Positions 56,617 through 64,000 of a stretch of 64,000 bases of DNA are shown in pieces; within the stretch, counting starts at the first letter, position 1, and the number at the start of each line of letters is the position of its first letter. Location of the stretch: positions 1 through 64,000 of the forward strand of contig JBGTKP010000037.1 of assembly GCA_041744575.1 (NCBI GenBank). Reading direction: 5' to 3'. Position numbers and translations under genes: made by a program. Source of the stretch: JTS-RE37 sp041744575 (GTDB lineage Bacteria > Bacteroidota > Bacteroidia > Flavobacteriales > Flavobacteriaceae). The notes under the pieces are model-generated. The model searched no databases. It was not told the origin of the DNA and saw only the letters and a list, made by a program, of their open reading frames with translations.

Positions 56617-56700
56617 AACCTCTTGCATGACAGGCAGGTATTCTAACCCTGCCCGAACGGTCAGCCTTTGCATGCGGGCGGGCAACTGAACTACCGAACC
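56617..56700 (-). pseudogene. Broken tRNA-Asp copy interrupted by a 35-bp hairpin
   Basis: On the minus strand the first 17 nt are identical to the intact tRNA-Asp (GGTTCGGTAGTTCAGTT); then 35 foreign bases follow, after which GGTTAGAATACCTGCCTGTC resumes with full identity. After the anticodon the match decays and the T-arm and acceptor 3' strand are absent, so it cannot make a tRNA. Confidence 0.85.
56649..56683. repeat. 35-bp GC-rich hairpin inserted in the tRNA-Asp copy
   Basis: CTGCCCG near one end pairs with CGGGCGG near the other (one wobble), giving a palindromic mini-element. It begins exactly at the D-loop position where the sequence leaves the tRNA. Whether it is a dispersed repeat of this genome cannot be told from one copy. 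Confidence 0.65.
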
Positions 56701-56829
56701 AATATTCCATGTATTCCCAAGAAAAAAATCTCAGGCGCACCTACCCCGCCTACGAGGCGGCATTGGCGGTTGCAAATATACGCTGCTAAATGAATTCCAC
56801 AAACTATTTATTTTAAAAAAGCGGAGGCC

Positions 56830-57759
56830 CTACAGAAACTTCTGCCGCTCTACCATAAAAGTATTAAAGACCCTGGTAAAGGGCTGGCGGATATCTATCT
56901 CCACATACTTGATCTTATAACGCGCACAATTCATTTTGAGACTGGCAAGAAAGATGCCGAGTTCCTTTTCATAGGCTGCACGGATGGAATCTGCATACAA
57001 GTCGATGTGCTTCCCGCTTTCCACATCCAGAAAGCGTTTAGGGCTGTTCTCAAAATTGAAGTGCATCTCAGTATCCCTGTCCAGTAAATGAAAAAGCACC
57101 ACCTCATGTTTATTGTACTTCAGATGACGCAAAGCCTCGAAGAGGCGTCCATCTGAAATATCCGTCTGAAACATATCCGTAAAGAGGAAAATAAGGCTGC
57201 GGCGTTTTATTTTTTCCGCAATCTGATGTAAATAGAGGTAAGTTTCAGTGCCCGCCCCGGAGTGTTGTACCGCAGAAATCTCATTCAACCTGGCCAACAG
57301 CATCTGATAATGCCTTTCACTGCCTTTTTCAGGGGCGTAATACGCATACTGATCGGAATATACACTTAATCCCACCGCATCGCGCTGTTTCTTTAACAGG
57401 GCCATCAATGCCGCTATAGCTAAAACTCCAAAGCCTATTTTATTCAAATGGTTCAGGGATAGTTCCTTAATATCAGGGTAGTACATAGAGGCCGAGTTGT
57501 CAAGGATCATATGACACCTCAGATTGGTTTCTTCCTCATATCGTTTTGTGTACAGTTTATCCGTTTTAGCGAATAGTTTCCAGTCGATATGCTTTGTGCT
57601 CTCCCCGGTATTGTAAATCTTGTGTTCTGCGAATTCGGCTGAAAATCCGTGGAAAGGACTTTTATGGATGCCACTGATAAAACCCTCCACCACCTGGTTC
57701 GCCAGGAGTTCCAGGTTTTGAAAGAGCGGGGCCTTATGAAGTTCAGATTGCAGGTCCAT
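56830..57759 (-). CDS. DUF58 domain protein
   Basis: A 309-aa cytoplasmic protein. HKSPFHGFSAEFAEHKIYN, the DIDWKLFAKTDKLYTKRYEEE block (HIDWKLFAKTDKL) and a vWA-like beginning (MILDNSASM) are typical of DUF58. Such proteins usually work with a MoxR ATPase in protein maturation or stress response, but no MoxR gene is adjacent here. The start at 57759 (MDLQSELHKAP) is favoured; an upstream in-frame Met at 57837 gives an atypical N-terminus. Confidence 0.88.
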   Translation of the reverse strand: MDLQSELHKAPLFQNLELLANQVVEGFISGIHKSPFHGFSAEFAEHKIYNTGESTKHIDWKLFAKTDKLYTKRYEEETNLRCHMILDNSASMYYPDIKELSLNHLNKIGFGVLAIAALMALLKKQRDAVGLSVYSDQYAYYAPEKGSERHYQMLLARLNEISAVQHSGAGTETYLYLHQIAEKIKRRSLIFLFTDMFQTDISDGRLFEALRHLKYNKHEVVLFHLLDRDTEMHFNFENSPKRFLDVESGKHIDLYADSIRAAYEKELGIFLASLKMNCARYKIKYVEIDIRQPFTRVFNTFMVERQKFL

Positions 57760-57851
57760 GATACGAAGATAAGGAAGATACGACAAGCAGTTGTCCCCGA
57801 CTTCACCGGTACCATTTAAGTCCGGACCGTATTTCAACTTCGAGCAGGGAC

Positions 57852-57887
57852 AAAAAAAGGCCCGGAGTTAGCATCCGGGCCTTTTTT
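57852..57887. terminator. Bidirectional terminator after trxA
   Basis: An A7 run, GGCCCGG, a 9-nt loop, CCGGGCC and a T6 run. It ends trxA transcription before the DUF58 gene, so the two are separate units. Confidence 0.88.
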
Positions 57888-57905
57888 ATAATTGTAATAA
57901 AGGGA

Positions 57906-58223
57906 TTACAACGCCGCGTCTATAGCATCCGTATATACCTTTTTAGGGGAAACACCTACCTGACGGTTGATGATCTCTCCATTTTTAAAAACCAGAACCG
58001 TTGGAATGTTGCGCACCCCGTATTTGGCAGCGTATTCCTGATTGGCATCGACATCTACCTTGCCAACTATGGCTTTCCCTTCATACTCGCTACTTACTTC
58101 ATCAATGATAGGTCCTACCATCCTGCAAGGTCCGCACCAGGCTGCCCAAAAATCAACCACTACCGGTTTATTACTCTTCAATACCACTTCATCAAAAGTA
58201 GCATCAGTTATTTCTAGTGCCAT
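57906..58223 (-). CDS. trxA: Thioredoxin
   Basis: A 105-aa cytoplasmic disulfide reductase. The active site WCGPC (Cys 30 and Cys 33) and the cis-proline segment RNIPTVLVFKNG are intact. It is 139 bp downstream of the replicative dnaE on the same strand, a gene order I recall as common in Bacteroidota, and ends at a strong terminator. Confidence 0.95.
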   Translation of the reverse strand: MALEITDATFDEVVLKSNKPVVVDFWAAWCGPCRMVGPIIDEVSSEYEGKAIVGKVDVDANQEYAAKYGVRNIPTVLVFKNGEIINRQVGVSPKKVYTDAIDAAL

Positions 58224-58362
58224 TTCTTTATAATTTAATAGTTTACAAAGTTAGACATTAATTTGCCTTTTCCTTACCCGATCCGTATTCATTTTGACTA
58301 TAAGAGCATTACCAAAACTTATCTGACCCCGGCATAGACGTTTGCAGGGGATAGTTGTGCAT

Positions 58363-61300
58363 TCAGTTCAGCTTGTAATGCACGTCTTTCCGGTCCAGGG
58401 TCGCCAGCAGGTCACTGGTGATATGGACTTTTTGTTTTCTGCTGGACAAGGTCACTTTTATCTCCTCCTTCATTTCGTACACTACAAAATGCAAAGGATT
58501 GCTTCCTTTATGAGAGACCAGTGTTTCTTTGAGATCCCGGATGCCTTGTTCTTTCAGGTTAGCAATGTCCAGTTTTATAGTCAGTTTTTTTGCAAATGAT
58601 TCCATTACTTCCTGTAACAGGATAAAGTTATTGTACTGCATCCTGGCCTCGCCCTTTTTACCGGTATCCCGTTGCACCCAGCCTTCCTTCACAAAAACCC
58701 TGAGAAAAACAAAGGAATTGATCATCAGGAAGTGGCGGTATTTAAGATATTCTTCGCCGAAGATTTTAAATTCAAAACTATCCGAATAGTCCTCCATGCA
58801 GAAAGTGGCCCAACCCTTTCCGTTTTTCGAAACCTTGTGCTGCACATCGGTTATCACACCTGCGACGCTCAACTCCCTGTTCACATAATCCTCCAGTTTG
58901 TTAAAACAGGACACTTCCGCATTGCAAAAGGCATTGATTTCTGCTTTGAAATCATCCAGGGGATGTCCTGAAATATAGATGCCCACAACTTCCTTTTCCC
59001 GGCGCAATTTTTCCATTGTGCCCCAAGAATCTGCCGGAGGAACTACCGGTTCCGGAATCTGTACCTCACTGGCGTCTCCGAACAGGTTGACCTGCGCAGA
59101 ATTCTCACTCTCCTGATGCCGTGCCCCGTATCGCATGACTTTCTCAAGAAAAGTAATGCCATCCCCCTCATGATGGAAATACTGGGCCCTGTGGGTTTCG
59201 GAAAATGAATCAAATCCTCCTGCAAGTGCCAGGTTCTCAAAGGACTTTTTATTGGCTGACCTTAGATCGATGCGTTTCGAAAGATCGAACACGGATTTAT
59301 AGGACCCCTCTTTCTTCCGGTTTTCAACGATAGTCTCCACAGCAGACCTTCCGACCCCTTTGATGGCTCCCATGCCGAAACGAATGGCATTTTCCTTATT
59401 TACCGCAAACTTGTAATAGGATTCATTGATGTCCGGCCCCAGTACCTGTAATCCCATCCGTTTGCATTCTTCCATAAAGAAGGTCACCTGCTTGATATCA
59501 CTCATATTATTTGACAGAACGGCGGCCATATATTCAGCCGGATAATGGGTTTTAAGATAGGCCGTCTGGTAAGCGATATAGGCATAACAGGTGGAGTGAC
59601 TTTTATTGAATGCGTAGGAGGCGAAAGCTTCCCAGTCCTTCCATATCTTTTCCAGCACCTCTCTGGGATGGCCGTTCCTTTCGCCACCGTCAAGGAACTG
59701 TGGCTGCAGTTTCTGAAGAAGGGAAAAGATCTTCTTGCCCATGGCTTTTCGCAATACGTCGGCATCCCCTTTGGAAAACCCGGCCAGCTTCTGGGATAAC
59801 AACATCACCTGTTCCTGATACACCGTGATCCCATAAGTTTCCTTCAGGTATTCCTCCATCTCGGGAAGGTCATAACTGATCTCGTTAAAACCATTCTTCC
59901 TGTTGATGAAGGTCGGGATGTATTCCATGGGCCCCGGCCTGTACAGGGCATTCATGGCGATCAGGTCATCAAAGACCGTGGGTTTTAACTCTTTCAGATG
60001 TTTCTGCATCCCTACGGATTCGTACTGAAAAATTCCGATGGTGTCGCCCCGCTGAAAAAGTTCATAGGTTTTTTGATCATCCAGGGGGAAATCATCCGGA
60101 TCGAGCTGGATGCCTTGTCTTGCCTTAACGATCTTCACGGTATCCTTGATCAGGGTCAGGGTTTTCAGGCCCAGGAAATCCATTTTGAGCAGACCCGCAT
60201 TCTCCACTACGGAATTGTCAAATTGCGTAACATACAATTCAGAATCCCTGGCAGTCGCCACCGGGACAAAGTTGGTGATGTCATCCGGGGTGATAATAAC
60301 CCCGCAGGCGTGAATACCCGTATTCCTAAGGGAACCCTCCAGAACCCGCGCCATTTTAACGGTCTGTGCTTCCAGATCATTCCCTTCGGCTATTCTCAGC
60401 AACTCCTGTACTTTTTCCAGATCGTCATTCCTGAATTTTCTTTTCAGATCCTCCTCAGGCAGCCCGAAGATGCGGCTCAGTTTTGACATGGCCGGGATGA
60501 GCTTGGCAATTCTGTCCGCGTCATTCAGAGGCAGGTCAAGCACCCGGGCAGTATCACGAATGGCAGATTTGGCGGCCATGGTACCATAGGTAATGATCTG
60601 GGCTACCTGCCTGGTCCCGTATTTTTTGATAACATAATCCATCACCCTGCCCCGACCTTCGTCATCAAAATCGATGTCGATATCGGGCATTGAAACCCGG
60701 TCCGGATTCAGGAAGCGTTCAAACAGCAGGTCGTATTTAAGCGGATCAATATTGGTGATCCCAAGGCTGTAGGCAACTACAGAACCTGCGGCCGAACCCC
60801 TTCCGGGACCTACGGAAACATCCATTTTACGGGCCTCGCGGATAAAATCCTCCACAATGAGGAAGTAACCTGGATATCCGGAATTCTCAATGGTCTGCAA
60901 TTCAAAATCGATTCGCTCTTCAATGGCAGGGGTTATCTCGGCATAACGCTTCGCGGCGCCCTGGTAGGTAATGTGTCTAAGGTAGGCATTCTCCCCACGC
61001 CGGCCATGGTCCTCCACATCCTTTTGCACCCTGAATTCGGCGGGAATTTCAAATCCTGGCAACAATACTTCCCTTGCGAGATCGAAGGGGGTGATCTTGT
61101 CGACGATATCCTGGATATTATGTATACTTTCCGGGACATCCTTAAAAAGGGCCTTCATCTCGGCAGGCGATTTAAAATAGTATTCCTGGTTCGGAAGGCC
61201 GTACCGGTAACCCCGGCCACGACCGATAGGAGTGGATTGTTTCTCCCCTTCCTTGACACACAAAAGGATGTCATGGGCCTCCGCATCTTCCCGGGCACAA

Positions 61301-62745
61301 TAATAGGTATTGTTTGTTGCCACCAGATTGATATTGTGTTTGTTGGCAAGACTGATCAGCACCTGGTTCGCCCTATCCTCATCCTCCTGACCATGCCGCA
61401 GCAGTTCTACGTACAGGTCAGGTCCGAAGATGGACTTCCACCAAAGTAATGCCTCTTCCGCCTGCTTTTCACCCACATTCAGGATTTTGGCAGGTACCTC
61501 CCCATAGAGGTTCCCTGTAAGAACGATCAGGTCGTCCCTGTACTGCTCTACAATCCGTTTGTCTATTCTGGGCACATAGTAGAATCCGTCGGTGTATGCA
61601 ATGGAAGACATCTTTGCCAGATGGTGATACCCTTTTTTATTCTTTGCAAGGAAAACCACCTGATATCCGTAATCTTTAAGGTTCTTGTTGGTATGATCCT
61701 CACACACAAAAAATTCGCACCCCAGGATGGCCTTGAGTTCCCTCATTGGTGCGGCACCATTGTTCTGAGTTCCCGCGTTGTGTTCCCGTACCGTTTTGTT
61801 ATGCAAACCCACCTCCCGAACAAAATGGAAGGCGCCCATCAGATTGGCATGATCTGTCAGGGCCACCGCGGGCATCTGATGTTCCGCCGCACTACTGACC
61901 AGATCCCGGATTTTTATGGTAGACTGGAGGACCGAGAACTGGGAGTGGTTATGAAGATGCGTGAACAGAGCGTCCTCCAAAGACCTTACATTGGCTTTGA
62001 TCTCTTCGTAGGAGACCTCCGTTTCGCTTGAAACGATTTGTTTTTTCCTTAGTTTTTCCGAAGCCTCCCTCAGATTGAGGTGGGTAAGTCCTGCCAATGG
62101 CACTTCCTCAGGATGGACCCTTGCATAAGATTCAAAATAATCAGTCTGTACGCCAAGTTGTGCCGCAGGAAAAACGCCTGTTCGCACGAGTTCCAGAAAA
62201 CATCGGCTTGTTGCCTCCACATCGGCTGTGGCATTGTGCGCCTCGGTAAAAGCCGTTTTGAACAGGTAGGTGTAAAGTTCGGAAAGGGTAGGCAATTTAA
62301 ATTTGCCTCCGCGGCCACCCGGAAGTTGACAGAGGGAAGCAGTGACTTCAGTACAGGTATCCAGCACTTGAAATTTATCCAGGGGATTGGACATCCGGAG
62401 GCGGTGGAACTCTGCTCCTGCAATGTTCAGGTCAAATCCAATATTGTGTCCTACAACATACCTGGCTTTGGCCAGGGTCCTGCTGAATTTTTCAAGCACC
62501 AGGGAAAGGGGTGTTCCCTGTTCTGCGGCCAACGCCGTGGAGATCCCGTGAATTTGCTCTGCATCGTAGGGAACATCAAATCCCTCCGGCACAATAAGAT
62601 AGTCCTCATGCGCAAGCAAATGACCCATCTCATCATGTAATTGCCAGGCGATCTGGATACAACGCGGCCAGTTGTCAGTAGCTGTGTATGGCGCATCCCA
62701 GCGTTTTGGCAAGCCGGTCGTTTCAGTATCAAAGATGAGGTACAT
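58363..62745 (-). CDS. dnaE: Replicative DNA polymerase III alpha subunit fused to a DEDD exonuclease
   Basis: A 1460-aa polymerase. Residues 1-185 are a DnaQ-like proofreading exonuclease: Exo I DTETTG (6-11), Exo II VVGHNIGFDLN and Exo III HNATADVEATSR. After a linker, the PHP domain keeps its metal motifs (LHNHSQFS at about 265, ALTDHANL). The catalytic core has PDIDIDFDDEGRG (about 684-696) and GRGSAAGSV; helix-hairpin-helix, an OB fold (ELSVAGVITDVQHKVSK) and the C-terminal tail follow. The exonuclease fusion is a known trait of Bacteroidota DnaE. It contrasts with the short, degenerate-PHP DnaE at 2.4-5.5 kb. Confidence 0.95.
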   Translation of the reverse strand: MYLIFDTETTGLPKRWDAPYTATDNWPRCIQIAWQLHDEMGHLLAHEDYLIVPEGFDVPYDAEQIHGISTALAAEQGTPLSLVLEKFSRTLAKARYVVGHNIGFDLNIAGAEFHRLRMSNPLDKFQVLDTCTEVTASLCQLPGGRGGKFKLPTLSELYTYLFKTAFTEAHNATADVEATSRCFLELVRTGVFPAAQLGVQTDYFESYARVHPEEVPLAGLTHLNLREASEKLRKKQIVSSETEVSYEEIKANVRSLEDALFTHLHNHSQFSVLQSTIKIRDLVSSAAEHQMPAVALTDHANLMGAFHFVREVGLHNKTVREHNAGTQNNGAAPMRELKAILGCEFFVCEDHTNKNLKDYGYQVVFLAKNKKGYHHLAKMSSIAYTDGFYYVPRIDKRIVEQYRDDLIVLTGNLYGEVPAKILNVGEKQAEEALLWWKSIFGPDLYVELLRHGQEDEDRANQVLISLANKHNINLVATNNTYYCAREDAEAHDILLCVKEGEKQSTPIGRGRGYRYGLPNQEYYFKSPAEMKALFKDVPESIHNIQDIVDKITPFDLAREVLLPGFEIPAEFRVQKDVEDHGRRGENAYLRHITYQGAAKRYAEITPAIEERIDFELQTIENSGYPGYFLIVEDFIREARKMDVSVGPGRGSAAGSVVAYSLGITNIDPLKYDLLFERFLNPDRVSMPDIDIDFDDEGRGRVMDYVIKKYGTRQVAQIITYGTMAAKSAIRDTARVLDLPLNDADRIAKLIPAMSKLSRIFGLPEEDLKRKFRNDDLEKVQELLRIAEGNDLEAQTVKMARVLEGSLRNTGIHACGVIITPDDITNFVPVATARDSELYVTQFDNSVVENAGLLKMDFLGLKTLTLIKDTVKIVKARQGIQLDPDDFPLDDQKTYELFQRGDTIGIFQYESVGMQKHLKELKPTVFDDLIAMNALYRPGPMEYIPTFINRKNGFNEISYDLPEMEEYLKETYGITVYQEQVMLLSQKLAGFSKGDADVLRKAMGKKIFSLLQKLQPQFLDGGERNGHPREVLEKIWKDWEAFASYAFNKSHSTCYAYIAYQTAYLKTHYPAEYMAAVLSNNMSDIKQVTFFMEECKRMGLQVLGPDINESYYKFAVNKENAIRFGMGAIKGVGRSAVETIVENRKKEGSYKSVFDLSKRIDLRSANKKSFENLALAGGFDSFSETHRAQYFHHEGDGITFLEKVMRYGARHQESENSAQVNLFGDASEVQIPEPVVPPADSWGTMEKLRREKEVVGIYISGHPLDDFKAEINAFCNAEVSCFNKLEDYVNRELSVAGVITDVQHKVSKNGKGWATFCMEDYSDSFEFKIFGEEYLKYRHFLMINSFVFLRVFVKEGWVQRDTGKKGEARMQYNNFILLQEVMESFAKKLTIKLDIANLKEQGIRDLKETLVSHKGSNPLHFVVYEMKEEIKVTLSSRKQKVHITSDLLATLDRKDVHYKLN

Positions 62746-62894
62746 GTGGGTTTTTTTAAATTCAGGAAAATAAGCAGGCTATAAAAATAACAAAAGAGGC
62801 GCTTTACAGGGATGCTATTGTGCAGGAGTTATCAACTATACTGAATCCCGAACAGCCGCTTCCGGATTTTGTTATTTAATGAAACTTCAGTAGT

Positions 62895-63371
62895 TCAGAA
62901 TTCTTCTTTTATAAAATGTAAAGATGTAGTACCAGAGGTTATATACAACTTGTCGGAGGCTATCGTGTACGTCATATCATGCGAATCATTTTCTGAATTA
63001 AAAGACTCATTGATTGCGGCGTAAAAAATCTGTCCGTAGTCAGTTTCTGCAACTTCGGTTGTAATGAACCTGGTCAGGACCAGTCTATTCTCTGATTTTT
63101 CAAAGTCTCCGAAAAATTCATTGTGGTTGGTAGTTCCTGCATAAGTGTTATCTTCAAAATTAAAGTCCAGGTTTACTTTAGTATTAGCTGTTTCATAGGA
63201 GTATAAGACATCCTCATCTAAAATCCAAATTAACGACCAGGTACCACTTAGATTGTCCTGGATGGGTGGTGAATCATTTTTGTTTCTGTCGCACCCTCCA
63301 AAGAAAGTTTGAAAAATAATCAACCATGCGATTAATATACATACAGGGACATTTCTGATTGATAAAACCAT
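62895..63371 (-). CDS. Small lipoprotein with lipocalin-like beta domain
   Basis: A 158-aa protein with a lipoprotein signal ending QTFFGGC (Cys 27). The mature part is rich in beta-strands (LSGTWSLIWILDE at its start), as in lipocalin-like or META-type Bacteroidota lipoproteins. The family and function were not established. It stands alone upstream of dnaE, slightly more AT-rich than the neighbours. Confidence 0.65.
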   Translation of the reverse strand: MVLSIRNVPVCILIAWLIIFQTFFGGCDRNKNDSPPIQDNLSGTWSLIWILDEDVLYSYETANTKVNLDFNFEDNTYAGTTNHNEFFGDFEKSENRLVLTRFITTEVAETDYGQIFYAAINESFNSENDSHDMTYTIASDKLYITSGTTSLHFIKEEF

Positions 63372-63574
63372 TTAATAATTTCACATCTTACCATTAAAAT
63401 TAAGAATTTTATAGGCAAATCATACTAAATCCAGTAAGCGGGCCTTGAATAGGCAAAAGTTCATAAGAACCATCGTTTATTTGAACTTTGATAACGGTTA
63501 AGGTAATAATAGTAGCTGTCTGCATAAGTATGTTTTATCTATCGAACCCTCACAATTTTAAGTAGGATATGCAA

Positions 63575-64000
63575 TCATTCAGCAAGTTTCATTAATTCTA
63601 TGTTCCTGAATTCTACAGGATGACCTTCTGCCTGAAGTGCGATATAGCCCTCACTGATAATGCTGGGGTGACCCTTTTCCATGAGTTCCCGGGCAAATTC
63701 ATCAGTGTCATCATATTGGGGTTCGGCGTACTCCATGACTGTCCGGCCATCGATCTTGTGGATTATTTTCTCGCTCCCGTGTACTTCAATTTCCATCTTT
63801 ACCCAACTGGTATCAATAATAGCCGGATAACTTGAATTTGTACAATGTTGGGTAATCAAACTATCATTCATTTTAATATGAGTGCCAGCGGTGCATACAT
63901 TGCCTGTAAAACGTTCTGTTTTACCATCACCCCCAAGTATTTGGGCTTCAACGGCAACCAGCAATGTTTGGTGAAGAGGAAGTTCAGAAGGATGTGGCGT
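63575..64000 (-). CDS. DUF1080-type (3-keto-disaccharide hydrolase) protein, C-terminal part
   Basis: The gene is open through the right edge; its N-terminus is outside. The visible ~141 residues have the concanavalin-like ending typical of DUF1080: VEAQILGGDGKTERFTGNV, TSWVKMEIEVHGSEKI, IIHKIDGRTVMEY and GYIALQAEGHPVEFRNIELM. Members of this family cleave 3-keto-glycosides or bind sugars; the exact activity is unknown. Confidence 0.8.
   Translation of the reverse strand, partial: TPHPSELPLHQTLLVAVEAQILGGDGKTERFTGNVCTAGTHIKMNDSLITQHCTNSSYPAIIDTSWVKMEIEVHGSEKIIHKIDGRTVMEYAEPQYDDTDEFARELMEKGHPSIISEGYIALQAEGHPVEFRNIELMKLAE

Noticed and set aside
56746..56760. CCGCCT-ACG-AGGCGG hairpin as terminator of the DUF58 gene
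   Set aside because: The minus-strand sequence after the stem is not T-rich; it may belong to the repeat-like debris near the broken tRNA.

Overview
The window looks like a chromosomal segment of a marine-type Bacteroidota, most likely a Flavobacteriaceae member. The evidence is a SusC/SusD pair, several Bacteroidota-style lipoproteins, a replicative DnaE fused to a DEDD exonuclease, reg_prop/Y_Y_Y two-component signalling, few strong Shine-Dalgarno sites, and moderate GC with an AT-rich patch at about 51.3-54.9 kb.

Layout. 0-5.5 kb: end of an outer-membrane barrel, two tiny membrane proteins, then an SOS-like cassette (Pol IV plus a DnaE-type polymerase) behind two identical 15-bp dyads. 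5.7-8.3 kb: galactokinase and a GntR-type regulator. 8.6-23 kb: a six-gene SusCD locus with SusC, SusD, two paralogous ~1170-aa VCBS/ASPIC-UnbV lipoproteins, a vanadium-haloperoxidase/PAP2-like lipoprotein and a membrane acyltransferase; the GntR gene is divergent, and 20-bp sites lie on both sides of it. No carbohydrate-active enzyme or peptidase is present, so the substrate is open. 23-31.9 kb: small stress and housekeeping genes (DinB-like, WYL regulator, VOC and Kazal proteins, adenylate cyclase, CbpA/CbpM, two alpha/beta hydrolases). 32-40 kb: a propeller-sensor kinase with its NarL-type regulator, a DUF2911 protein, a 7TM hybrid kinase and a thioredoxin-reductase-like gene remnant. 40.5-44.1 kb: a DinB-like protein and an active/inactive M16 peptidase pair.

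44.2-56.8 kb is a plastic region: a complete IS1182-family element with a possible 4-bp target duplication, an FtsX-type permease, a frameshifted cas1 remnant with no array or other cas gene in view, a PIG-L deacetylase, a decayed secreted-protein gene, an AT-rich MBOAT/SGNH acyltransferase pair, a bestrophin-like channel, and an intact tRNA-Asp. That tRNA has a degenerate partial copy of its 3' end about 5.3 kb away and a broken second copy, split by a 35-bp GC-rich hairpin, next to it.

56.8-64 kb: a DUF58 protein, thioredoxin, the exonuclease-fused replicative DnaE (1460 aa), a lipoprotein and the end of a DUF1080 gene. The most unusual points are the SusCD-UnbV-haloperoxidase locus, the duplicated operator-like dyads, the cas1 remnant and the tRNA-Asp scars. 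All family assignments come from reading motifs; no database search was run.
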